Shown here one piece after another: positions 35,699-43,874 of a stretch of 64,000 nucleotides of DNA. Position 1 is the stretch's first letter. Every line of letters begins with the position of its first letter. This DNA comes from an uncultured Bizionia sp. (GTDB lineage: Bacteria > Bacteroidota > Bacteroidia > Flavobacteriales > Flavobacteriaceae), in assembly GCA_947496215.1 (NCBI GenBank), contig CANMCF010000002.1:558001-622000 (forward strand). The letters run 5' to 3'. The position numbers were made by a program, and so were the translations under genes. The notes beneath the pieces were generated by a model. That model had not been told where the DNA came from and ran no database searches. It saw only the letters and a program-made list of their open reading frames with translations.

Positions 35699-35720
35699 CA
35701 AAGCTCTTTTTAGAGCTTTG
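35699..35720 (-). terminator. Terminator of the VKOR gene
   Basis: CAAAGCTCT (35699-35707) and AGAGCTTTG (35712-35720) form a perfect 9 bp stem with a 4-base loop, about 28-49 bases after the VKOR stop codon. Confidence 0.7.
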
Positions 35721-35747
35721 TTTTTATGATTTACTCATTGTAAACTA

Positions 35748-37313
35748 TTAGTTTTCTTCTAATTCTTCAATAAAAAATATTAAATCGGACCTGTTGTATT
35801 CTTTTGGAAAAGACCTTCCATTTATTAGAATTTCTGGAGTGAAATTAATTGCATTGTTTTTACACCATTTTTTTTCTCTTTCTAATTCTATTAAATAATA
35901 ATCGTTATTTTTGCTTTCTCCCCACTTCTTTAACCATGAAGCGACATTACCTTCTTCATAAATATGACTCATAGCCTCTAAACATTTTTCTTGTTTATTA
36001 TTGTTATAAAGTTCCAATAACCTACTAGTGACCTTTACTGCGTTACCGTTTACATCTTCTGTGTTTATATTAAAGCGTACCCTAATTTTAACAATGTTAT
36101 TATACTTATGTAAAATTTCATCTACTTGTTTGTGAACAGGCTTACAATGACCACAAAAAGGATTGGTAACTACAACTATTTCCAAGTTTGAGGTTGGGTT
36201 TCCAAAAACAATCTCTTGGTTTTTATCAATAGTAGTGTCTAATTGAGGGGACTTATGTAGCATTCCCTCAAACAAGGTGAAGTTTCTTTTAAATTTAACT
36301 CCTTCTATTTTTTCTTTTCGTAATTCTGCTACTTCAGCTATTAGTGGCTTTATATAACTCCACCCCAACCATATACTTGTTCCTATAATTGCTACAGCAA
36401 TAAAATCAGTAGGCACAAAACTAGAAATATAAGTGCTTGTTAATACCGGTATTAATGCTTGCAACCATAATAAACCAACAATGCTTAAGCATAATAAACA
36501 CCATTTTTTTACTACTGCATATTGATAATAGATTGAATATAATGTTACTGGAATAGCAACTAAACTTATTGTATAGGCAAGTGCTGGTGTTGTTATTTCA
36601 ACAAAGGTTAAAAGAGTCAATGTTGAAAAATATAATATACTAAAATCGCTTAATTTATAACCCTTTATTAGCTCTGCTCCTTTTGAGGTAAGTACTGCAT
36701 CACAATCCTTTTTATCATCGGCTCCTGAACAAAAAGCATCACCTATGGAGGTTTGTAATCCTAATTCTTGTTTTACTATGGCTACACTAACTACAATCCC
36801 CACTATGGACAATAGTAAATGAGAAATACTAAAAATAGAACCTGTTGTTTTAAAAATTATAAAGGCGGCTAACAAGCTTACCATTCCGAAACCTACATAT
36901 TGAGTAGTTTCACTTGTTTTTTCACTTGTTTGAATAGTATCCGTTTTTTCTACTGCAACTATAATTCCAGTAAACCTTTTTAAAAACTCTTCTTTTGATA
37001 CCTTTGCTTTTTTACCTTCTGTAGTATATAGGATGTAATCACTTTTCTTTTTTTCAACGACTATTAAATTCTGGCCAGTACTATCATTTACTTGAGCTAT
37101 GTAAGAAATAGGTAATAGGTCTAATGCTTCTGAATTAACAGGGACATCTGCTGCTACATTTTCTATATTGAAGTGATCCAACACGCCTGTTATGGAGTGT
37201 AGACTGGGATAAGAAGGATGACTTTTGATTTGAAAAGTGAATTCTTCTTTGTCAATTTTAATTTTGTTTTGTTCGAGTAGGACGCTAACAAGGTATACCA
37301 ATGTATCTTTCAA
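35748..37313 (-). CDS. C39-like/VKOR/thioredoxin fusion, membrane disulfide-forming protein
   Basis: A 521-residue protein with three parts. Residues 1-125 resemble a C39 peptidase domain (HPSYPSLHSITGVLDHF) but have no cysteine at all. Residues ~135-320 form a vitamin K epoxide reductase domain with several membrane helices, the loop cysteines Cys195 and Cys204, and the active pair W-CLLC at 272-275. From ~355 a thioredoxin-like domain carries CGHC at 387-390. VKOR-Trx fusions oxidise cysteines of exported proteins and pass electrons to quinone. Next to cysteine-rich exported peptides, the likely job is to form their disulfides. The start is a TTG; the direct-repeat box is 30 bases upstream. 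Confidence 0.9.
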   Translation of the reverse strand: MKDTLVYLVSVLLEQNKIKIDKEEFTFQIKSHPSYPSLHSITGVLDHFNIENVAADVPVNSEALDLLPISYIAQVNDSTGQNLIVVEKKKSDYILYTTEGKKAKVSKEEFLKRFTGIIVAVEKTDTIQTSEKTSETTQYVGFGMVSLLAAFIIFKTTGSIFSISHLLLSIVGIVVSVAIVKQELGLQTSIGDAFCSGADDKKDCDAVLTSKGAELIKGYKLSDFSILYFSTLTLLTFVEITTPALAYTISLVAIPVTLYSIYYQYAVVKKWCLLCLSIVGLLWLQALIPVLTSTYISSFVPTDFIAVAIIGTSIWLGWSYIKPLIAEVAELRKEKIEGVKFKRNFTLFEGMLHKSPQLDTTIDKNQEIVFGNPTSNLEIVVVTNPFCGHCKPVHKQVDEILHKYNNIVKIRVRFNINTEDVNGNAVKVTSRLLELYNNNKQEKCLEAMSHIYEEGNVASWLKKWGESKNNDYYLIELEREKKWCKNNAINFTPEILINGRSFPKEYNRSDLIFFIEELEEN

Positions 37314-37342
37314 AATAATGTAATGTATAGGTTGTTTCCCCT

Positions 37343-37372
37343 TTGTTACATTATTCTTTTAGATGTTACCCT
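37343..37372 (-). promoter_or_regulatory. Direct-repeat box upstream of the VKOR gene
   Basis: On the minus strand AGGGTAACAT, 13 bases, GTAACAA, ending 30 bases before the start codon. It overlaps the last codons of the CHAT gene upstream, so VKOR probably has its own promoter. Confidence 0.62.
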
Positions 37373-40035
37373 GAAGTTTTTCTTTTTTTCAAATAAAATA
37401 GCAGTGTCAAAAGCAAAATAAGGGGTAAGGCAATGAAAAACAAGTGGTTGTAGGGGGGTAGGTCAATTGGAGAATTGTCTCCTACCAAAACCAAAGAAGA
37501 CCAGTAATAAGGGGAAGTCTCACTTAGGGAGTGCGTTTTCAAATAGTCAAGTTTGGCAAGTCTAAGAGCATTGCTTCTGGGCTCTCCTTCTTTCAAGTGA
37601 CTATAGAAAGAGGACGTTATTTTTTCATTGGACTTGTCATTTACATTCCATAGGGAGGAAATAACGCTGTTGGATCCCGATTGGAAGAAACCTCGAGCGA
37701 GACTAAATACACCTTCTCCATCGTTCAGTTTTCCCAATGAGCTTTTGCAAGCACTTAAAACTACCAATTCGGCTTGGTTTTTTACAGTGTACAATTCGTT
37801 TAGAAAAAGCTTTTTGTCTTTGAATGCTATCCATGGAGAAATCGAATCGTTTGCATTGGCATGAGTAGCCAAGTGGATAATCTTTGAATTATTGATTCTT
37901 GAAAAGAAATTTTGCTTGGTGGCTACATTGCCTATAAATGTTTCGCCTTGTAGAATATCTTTAATGGCATTGACCTCTGTTTTGCTTCTTGTCAAATCTT
38001 GCAGGTTGTCATATTCAAATTTAAAGGGAGCAAAACCTACAAAATCATTATCGGGTTCCCTGTTGATGGCCTTGTTTTTTTCAAGAAACGAATAGGAATA
38101 AGCATAGGAGATGTCAAAATCTTCTATCAACAGCGAGCTCTCTATGTTATCTCGTTTCAATGTTTCAAAAGGGATGTACTGTAGCCTGTGATCCGGTATG
38201 ATTAACAATTTAGTTTTGCCTTTTTCAATTTGATCCTTTAAAAAAGGAAGTAAAATGGAGTGCAATTCTTTGGACAGATTGGAGTAGTTTTCTAAATCAG
38301 TTTTTGTTTTAAGCGGTTTGGAGATTAAACTAAGGTAGACTTCAATCTTGGTATTCAAATCAGGTACGGAATCTATTTTGTGAATCGAGGTTTCCTCTTT
38401 TGAGACCATTAGAAGATAACCATCCTTTTCATTTAGGGTGTATTCGATGAGAAGTGCGTTTTCACCCATTCTACTTTTGGTTTCCTCTAGGTTTAGAGTC
38501 CTGGCCTGTGTTTTGTAATCATAATACTGTGGGTATTCTTTTTTTAAGGATTCAACGAGGTTTTTATAGTCAATCTTGAGGCTATGGTATTTGTTCTCCA
38601 AATCGTTCTTTTTGCCTTTGGAAGCGTTTAATTCGTTTTCAAGATTGTGAATGTTGTATTTCAATTCTAATTCTTTTTCTAAAAAAACAGCAGGAACGTT
38701 GTTGAGGGTTTTCATTTCATTTTCATTTATATTTTCCAATAAAAGAATGGCCTTGTTCTTTTCCATGAAATAAAAGGCTTGTTCGGGCTTATTCAATCTA
38801 TAGCATGCATTTGCAGCAAAAAGGTAAAGCTCGGAGGCTTCTTCTTGCCAAAATAGTTTTGAATTGGTTTCTAGGCTTTCTTGTTTGATGACGTCCAAAA
38901 GTTTGTCGGCCAAAATAATGTTCCTCAAGGCAACTAAAACCATTTTGTTGTTCGCATTGGTAGTTGTGCCATTCAAAATGTAATCTACTTTGTCTTTCAA
39001 TGTGAAAAAAGCCTGCACCTTATTGTTGGAAAGGGAAAAGTGATTTAATGATGGTACAAATAGATGAGAAGGATCTATAGTGGTAGGGATCGTAGATTGT
39101 AAACCCAAATGCAAGTGTTTCAGGGCTTTTATGGTATTCTTTTTAATGTGAAAATATTCGGCTAGGTTGTTTTGAAGTATTGAGAATGCTTTGGAATCGA
39201 GAGATACCATTTCAAGACCTTTGTTCAGATAAAAATTGGCGCTGTCGTTTTTTTGTACATTGTATAGGCCACCTAAATTATTGTAGGTACTAATAAGTGT
39301 AGATGTGTCTTTTCGTGTTTTTGCCATTTCAATCAACTTCCCATAGTAATGTTTGGCTTTTTTGAAATCGAACATTAGATCGTGTTTATACAACAAGCCA
39401 TAATTGTTAAATAGAGAACGATAATTAGAATAGCTCAATGTTGTTATTCTAGATATGGAGTCTGCTTTTTGTAGTAGCAACGACTTTTGCCTCAATCCTT
39501 CTTCAGTATCAGTATTTTGATATACAATGGAGAGATTGACATAATGATTGAAAAAGTTTCTGGGACTGAATGAGTTTCCTTTTTTCAATCCTTTTTTATA
39601 GTAACTGATGGCTTGATAATAATCTCCCAACTTGTTGAGGCTTCTCCCAATGTAACAATAGGATTGGTAGGTCTTCTTATCCGTTTTAAAGCTATCTATT
39701 ACTTTTTTGAAAGCGACATTGGATTTGTAATATTGATTTGTCTTGTAATAGAAGAAACCTAGGTTGAATAGGGCATTCTTGTAGAGGCTGTCGCTCAAGA
39801 CATTTTTACAGTTCACTTCTTTCTTTGCAAAAAAAAGGGCTTTTTGGTATTCTCTTTTCTTATTGTAATCCAATGTGAACTTATGAGCCTTTATGGCAAG
39901 ACTGTCCAATTGACCTTTTTTCTTGTAAGCTTTTAGTAGGCTGTCTTTGGCATTGAAATACAAATCTTCCTTCATTTGCGCATAGCAGTTCAAACAAAGG
40001 AAGATTGAAAAAAGTAGTAAGCTTTTTTTTTGCAT
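37366..40035 (-). CDS. TPR-CHAT membrane-anchored caspase-like protease
   Basis: An 889-residue protein. Signal peptide (ends NCYAQ), a long TPR array (residues ~30-480, e.g. LGDYYQAISYYKKGLKKG), and a coiled coil around 440-510. The C-terminal CHAT domain has catalytic His725 (HLATHANAND) and Cys763 (VVLSACKSS), plus EGVFSLARGF and VISSLWNVND, all typical. A final membrane helix and a short basic tail (KKRKTSG) place the protease on the outside of the inner membrane. CHAT proteins are caspase relatives, often activated by partner proteins. It follows a lipoprotein gene with 83 bases between, as does the split paralogue at 26.7-29.2 kb. Substrate unknown. Confidence 0.9.
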   Translation of the reverse strand: MQKKSLLLFSIFLCLNCYAQMKEDLYFNAKDSLLKAYKKKGQLDSLAIKAHKFTLDYNKKREYQKALFFAKKEVNCKNVLSDSLYKNALFNLGFFYYKTNQYYKSNVAFKKVIDSFKTDKKTYQSYCYIGRSLNKLGDYYQAISYYKKGLKKGNSFSPRNFFNHYVNLSIVYQNTDTEEGLRQKSLLLQKADSISRITTLSYSNYRSLFNNYGLLYKHDLMFDFKKAKHYYGKLIEMAKTRKDTSTLISTYNNLGGLYNVQKNDSANFYLNKGLEMVSLDSKAFSILQNNLAEYFHIKKNTIKALKHLHLGLQSTIPTTIDPSHLFVPSLNHFSLSNNKVQAFFTLKDKVDYILNGTTTNANNKMVLVALRNIILADKLLDVIKQESLETNSKLFWQEEASELYLFAANACYRLNKPEQAFYFMEKNKAILLLENINENEMKTLNNVPAVFLEKELELKYNIHNLENELNASKGKKNDLENKYHSLKIDYKNLVESLKKEYPQYYDYKTQARTLNLEETKSRMGENALLIEYTLNEKDGYLLMVSKEETSIHKIDSVPDLNTKIEVYLSLISKPLKTKTDLENYSNLSKELHSILLPFLKDQIEKGKTKLLIIPDHRLQYIPFETLKRDNIESSLLIEDFDISYAYSYSFLEKNKAINREPDNDFVGFAPFKFEYDNLQDLTRSKTEVNAIKDILQGETFIGNVATKQNFFSRINNSKIIHLATHANANDSISPWIAFKDKKLFLNELYTVKNQAELVVLSACKSSLGKLNDGEGVFSLARGFFQSGSNSVISSLWNVNDKSNEKITSSFYSHLKEGEPRSNALRLAKLDYLKTHSLSETSPYYWSSLVLVGDNSPIDLPPYNHLFFIALPLILLLTLLFYLKKRKTSG

Positions 40036-40118
40036 AGAATAGGTATTTGTAAAATTAATTAGAAATAACCTTGTAAATATACCTGAATTTTATGCTACTT
40101 AAAGTTTTATGTATTGGT

Positions 40119-40565
40119 TTAATTTATGAAATAATCTAGGACTTCCATAATGATATCATCGTTTTCAATGGCAATATCTTTTCCGCAACCTGAGCAAAGA
40201 GCTGGGTAGGTGTAGCCGTTTATCGTACAGCCATTAATGCATTCGTCAGGTATGTTTACCAAGTCATCGATATACCAAATTTCAATATGGTTGTCTTCTG
40301 TTGTATCATATGCAAACAACCCCAGATAGTCAATGTACTTGTTTTTTGCGTCTTGCTTTTCGCCGTAAGTAATGTTGGGGTTTTCATAGGTTACCAAATA
40401 TGCTGTTGTATTTTCTCCAATCATCCCCATTTTTTGGGTGTTGGACTCCAAGAAGATGGTTTTGTTTTCTGGTGTTGCTTCGCTAGAGGCCCCCTTGTCG
40501 GTAGTACATCCGATAAATGCTAAAGCTACTACAGCTAAGATCAGTTTTAATGTTTTTGTTTTCAT
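40119..40565 (-). CDS. Cysteine-containing lipoprotein upstream of the intact TPR-CHAT gene
   Basis: From the ATG at 40565 the 148-residue product starts MKTKTLKLILAVVALAFIGC, a signal peptide with the lipobox IGC. A longer frame from 40688 has no signal peptide at its start and crosses the regulatory box. The mature part includes HIEIWYIDDLV and two cysteine pairs (ECINGC and CSGCGK) near the C terminus. I do not recognise a family. Its position before a CHAT gene mirrors the lipoprotein at 29215, and both have an [IL]-E-[IF]-W/H-type aromatic stretch; true homology is uncertain. Confidence 0.72.
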   Translation of the reverse strand: MKTKTLKLILAVVALAFIGCTTDKGASSEATPENKTIFLESNTQKMGMIGENTTAYLVTYENPNITYGEKQDAKNKYIDYLGLFAYDTTEDNHIEIWYIDDLVNIPDECINGCTINGYTYPALCSGCGKDIAIENDDIIMEVLDYFIN

Positions 40566-40585
40566 AATGTTTGTTGTTTTACTCT

Positions 40586-40615
40586 CTGTTCCCGAAAACT
40601 TGTGAATGTTACCCT
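40586..40615 (-). promoter_or_regulatory. Direct-repeat box upstream of the 40119 lipoprotein
   Basis: On the minus strand AGGGTAACAT, 13 bases, GGAACAG, ending 21 bases before the ATG. The two half-site sequences are identical to those of the box at 26715, with an unrelated spacer. Confidence 0.65.
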
Positions 40616-40715
40616 GTGCATTCAAAAAAAGAAGCAATGGATAGAAAGAACCATCAATTGCGTTTTTTGATTTAGCATTAAATGACATTTATGTAAAGGA
40701 TAGTTTACAAATATT

Positions 40716-40723
40716 TATATTTG
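40716..40723 (+). promoter_or_regulatory. Candidate -7 box of the ECF sigma operon
   Basis: TATATTTG fits TAnnTTTG and lies 24 bases before the ATG at 40748. No clear upstream TTG partner at the normal distance. Confidence 0.35.
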
Positions 40724-40747
40724 CTGGATAAGAACGAACCTCTTTTA

Positions 40748-41317
40748 ATGACAATGAAAGATAACTCCCTATATTTGAATGCGTTGTTAAACAATGATTT
40801 TCTGGCTATTAAAGAAATATATAAAAATAGTTTTCCAAATGTAAGGCGATTTATCCTACAAAACAAAGGGCGACAAGCAGATGCTGAAGATATTTTTCAA
40901 AAGGCGCTATTACAATTGACGGTGAGGTATAGGAAAGAACCTTTTGTAATCAAATCCAATTTTGATGCCTATTTGTTTACCTGTTGTAAAAATTTGTGGC
41001 GTAGAGAATTAAATAAAACAAGGAAAGAGGTAACAAGTGAAGGTGTAATTGAACTAAGAAGTGAAACACGTGATTTGGCATTGTCCGTTTTAGAACAAGA
41101 ACGATGGGAGTTTTTTCAAGAAAAACTTGAAATGATCTCAGAGAATTGCAAACAAATCTTAAAACGTTTTTTCAAGAAAGTCCCCTACAAGAAAATTGCG
41201 GAAGAGTTGGAATACAACAATGAAACAGTGGTGAGGCAACGTGTTTTTAAATGCAAGACCAAATTGACGGAAATGATACGACAAGATTATAGATTTAACG
41301 AATTGAAGCAACTATGA
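40748..41317 (+). CDS. ECF-type RNA polymerase sigma factor next to the CHAT island
   Basis: The ATG at 40748 gives about 189 residues; a TTG at 40721 is possible but lies inside the likely promoter. Region 2 shows FLAIKEIYKNSFPNVRRF and DAEDIFQKALLQLTVRY; region 4 shows VPYKKIAEELEYNNETVVRQR. Divergent from the lipoprotein-CHAT genes and overlapping the next gene by four bases (ATGA). Flavobacterial CHAT genes are often found next to such sigma genes, so it is a candidate for reading the direct-repeat boxes of the island; that is inference. Confidence 0.9.
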   Translation: MTMKDNSLYLNALLNNDFLAIKEIYKNSFPNVRRFILQNKGRQADAEDIFQKALLQLTVRYRKEPFVIKSNFDAYLFTCCKNLWRRELNKTRKEVTSEGVIELRSETRDLALSVLEQERWEFFQEKLEMISENCKQILKRFFKKVPYKKIAEELEYNNETVVRQRVFKCKTKLTEMIRQDYRFNELKQL

Positions 41318-42138
41318 ATTTTTCTGAAGACATATTGGCAAAAATAGAGTGTTATCTCGATGGTAACATGAATGCTGATGAGCTAGAGGAGTTCGAGAAT
41401 CTCGTGAAATCAGATGAACAATTATCAGAATACATTGAAGTCAATAGGCAAATGAGGTTACAATACAGTAATCAAGATTGGGGCTTTATGGAGGATTCGA
41501 AAGACAATTCCGAGTTAAATGAATTGGCATCCTTGTTTGAAGACGACAAAACCGAAGCGACCAAAAAAGCAATTATAGAAGCTGGTGAAGGCTATTTGAG
41601 TGAGGAGCCAACCACTGAGAAAAAAGGGGGTAGAACCAAGTTTTACTATGCTTTTACAATAGCAGCATCAATCGCTTTGCTAATAAGTTTTCTTTTGAAT
41701 GATCATGGACAAACGAACAATGAGATTTATTTATCGTACGATGGTTGGAGTGAACTACCGTCATTGGTGGAAAGAGGTGATTTGGAGAATGAGATGTTGA
41801 TGAATGGAGAAAGAGCTTTTGAAAATAGGAATTACAAAGAAGCAAAAGAACTTTTTGGAAAGGTCGCATCGAGTGCAGAAAGCTTTAATGCCAATGTTGC
41901 TTTATACCTAGGAATCTCTCAATTGGAACTTGATGAATATGATGGAGCCTTGTCGAGTTTTCAAAAACTAATTGAAAGTAATAGTATAGATGCCTCCAAA
42001 GGCTATTGGTACCAAGGATTGGTATATTTGAAAATGGATGACAGAGTTAATGCGATTCGTGTTTTTGAAAAAATAACTGCCGATACTTCCAATTATAATT
42101 ATGCCGAGGCTGAAGAAATATTAGAAAAGATCAAATAA
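41314..42138 (+). CDS. Membrane protein with cytoplasmic anti-sigma-like part and exported TPRs
   Basis: A 274-residue protein. The N-terminal part (ILAKIECYLDGNMNADELEE) resembles the start of flavobacterial anti-sigma factors. A membrane helix is at ~115-130 (AFTIAASIALLISFLL), and two to three TPR units lie in the periplasm (NRNYKEAKELFGKVA, LDEYDGALSSFQKLIE). The start overlaps the sigma gene stop, so it very likely acts as the membrane partner of that sigma factor, with the TPRs as sensor. The family has no firm experimental function that I can name. Confidence 0.75.
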   Translation: MNFSEDILAKIECYLDGNMNADELEEFENLVKSDEQLSEYIEVNRQMRLQYSNQDWGFMEDSKDNSELNELASLFEDDKTEATKKAIIEAGEGYLSEEPTTEKKGGRTKFYYAFTIAASIALLISFLLNDHGQTNNEIYLSYDGWSELPSLVERGDLENEMLMNGERAFENRNYKEAKELFGKVASSAESFNANVALYLGISQLELDEYDGALSSFQKLIESNSIDASKGYWYQGLVYLKMDDRVNAIRVFEKITADTSNYNYAEAEEILEKIK

Positions 42139-42142
42139 TCGA

Positions 42143-42949
42143 ATGTCAAGAAAAACAATTTATTCCATTTTGACTGCGGTCATTCTAATTGCCATATACT
42201 CATACGAACTATACTCTGAAAAAGAAGAGGAAAAACAAGTTATAACGCAAGGGACTTCCACCAAAAGTAATACAAATGAATATTTTTTGCCTACAAGTAG
42301 TACGGGGCAGATCATACATCATGAGGGTTACTCGTTAAGTTATAATGAATCACATGAACAAGCAGAATGGGTGGCTTACGAGCTCAAGAAAGCACATTTG
42401 TCGAATACCCATTTCAAACGCCCTTATTTTGAAGTGGACAAAGCAGTTAAGACAAAGGCAGCGCATTGGAGGAATTATAAGAAATCAGGTTATGATAGAG
42501 GGCACTTATGTCCAGCTGGAGACCGGAAATATAGTAAAGCCGCTCATGATGAAACGTTTTTAACCAGTAACATCAGTCCACAAACACATTCGTTCAACGC
42601 AGGGGTTTGGAATAGGTTAGAGCAAAAAACAAGATATTGGGCGAGTAAGTACGATGGTGTTTTTGTGGTATCTGGAGGTGTTTTGAAAAAGGGATTGAAA
42701 ACAATAGGAGAAGAAAAGGTGTCAGTGCCAGACCAGTTTTACAAAGTGCTCATAGACAATAACTCCGGCAAAACGAAAATGTTGGCCTTTTTGCTGCCTC
42801 ACGAAGACTCAAACAAGCCCCTTTACGAATTTGTGGTATCTGTAGATGAGGTGGAAGAATTGACAGGGATAGATTTTTTTCCAGAATTGGATGACGTCAA
42901 GGAAAACAAGCTTGAAGCATCGAGTAGTTACAAGGGGTGGAGCTTTTGA
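42143..42949 (+). CDS. DNA/RNA non-specific endonuclease (NUC1 family), membrane anchored or exported
   Basis: A 268-residue protein. An N-terminal hydrophobic helix (residues 4-20) is followed by a beta-beta-alpha-metal nuclease domain. The catalytic motif DRGHLCPAGDRK near residue 117 includes the general-base His, and the Mg-binding Asn is in TSNISPQTHSFNAGVWNRLE (near residue 140). It should cut DNA and RNA without sequence preference in the periplasm or outside. It follows the TPR gene by four bases, so the sigma factor operon includes it. Confidence 0.92.
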   Translation: MSRKTIYSILTAVILIAIYSYELYSEKEEEKQVITQGTSTKSNTNEYFLPTSSTGQIIHHEGYSLSYNESHEQAEWVAYELKKAHLSNTHFKRPYFEVDKAVKTKAAHWRNYKKSGYDRGHLCPAGDRKYSKAAHDETFLTSNISPQTHSFNAGVWNRLEQKTRYWASKYDGVFVVSGGVLKKGLKTIGEEKVSVPDQFYKVLIDNNSGKTKMLAFLLPHEDSNKPLYEFVVSVDEVEELTGIDFFPELDDVKENKLEASSSYKGWSF

Positions 42950-42988
42950 TGGGGGAAACCTTTGACTTGGAAGGGGCAGAAAAGACAG

Positions 42989-43840
42989 CTACCCTTTTAT
43001 CTTCTTCAAAATGCCTTGCCATCTTAAGTTCCGTATGAAACGTCCTTGATCTTTGCTTACAAGGCGATCAGGCTTGTCAATGACAGCTTTGAAGTAACCT
43101 ATGATGTAGTTATTGAAATATGAGAAGCTTTTTTTTCTGAATCCCATTTTCAATGCGGTCAAGAGATTGAGGACAAAACCATAACGCATTTTATACATGG
43201 CTTCTCCTTGGAGGTATTTGGCAGATTTGTTATAGCCAATCCCCGTCGGCTTCAAATGTTTTACATGTAGGCTGTCGTCCGTTATGAGTTCCCAATCGTA
43301 ATATTTTGCCAATAATTCGTCAACCGTATCCCAGCCCATGGATGGTTTTAACTGACCTATTGCATCAAAACAATCTTTTCTATAGGCTTTCAAGGCTCCT
43401 CTAATGTGATCTTTTCTAGTTAAATTCTCTATGACCCATTGTTCATTTCTATTGATGTAACAAAAACCAGATGCCATTCCCAACCTTGGATTCGCCTTGT
43501 AATGACCCGAAATTCGTTCTAAATAATTATGGGGAAAAATTAAATCTGCATCAAACTTGCATATCACATCATAGTCTTCATCGAGCGTTTCGAAACCTTT
43601 GTAAAAGGCATTTACAATTTTGGATCCAGGTAAATGTTTGTCGGAGGATTTGGAATTTATCAAACTAATCCAAGAATATTGGGCCGTAAAACCTTGAACA
43701 ATCTCTTTGGTCTTGTCTGTAGAGTTGTCATTGACAACCACAAGTCGCTTGGGTAAGAGTGTTTGAGCAGCCAAGGACTCTAGGGTCAGACCAATGCAAT
43801 CTTCTTCGTTGTGAGCAGGGATTACTATATATATATTCAA
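42989..43840 (-). CDS. Family 2 glycosyltransferase, copy 1 of an adjacent pair
   Basis: A 283-residue cytoplasmic GT-A enzyme. It starts MNIYIVIPAHNEEDCIG and has VVVNDNSTDKT and the metal motif ICKFDADLIFP near residue 92. A possible catalytic acidic region is MGWDTVDELLAKYY near 165. TTG at 43840 is the only usable start; an in-frame stop lies nine codons upstream. It shares over half its residues with the neighbouring gene at 43875. Lies in a run with a methyltransferase and a ketoacyl synthase, suggesting synthesis of an envelope lipid or glycan. Donor and acceptor unknown. Confidence 0.88.
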   Translation of the reverse strand: MNIYIVIPAHNEEDCIGLTLESLAAQTLLPKRLVVVNDNSTDKTKEIVQGFTAQYSWISLINSKSSDKHLPGSKIVNAFYKGFETLDEDYDVICKFDADLIFPHNYLERISGHYKANPRLGMASGFCYINRNEQWVIENLTRKDHIRGALKAYRKDCFDAIGQLKPSMGWDTVDELLAKYYDWELITDDSLHVKHLKPTGIGYNKSAKYLQGEAMYKMRYGFVLNLLTALKMGFRKKSFSYFNNYIIGYFKAVIDKPDRLVSKDQGRFIRNLRWQGILKKIKG

Positions 43841-43874
43841 AGTCGAAAAATTATAAATTCAAAGTTACATGCTT

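Noticed and set aside
40566-40688. Longer start for the 40119 lipoprotein
   Set aside because: It would bury the signal peptide and lipobox 41 residues inside the protein and run through the direct-repeat box.
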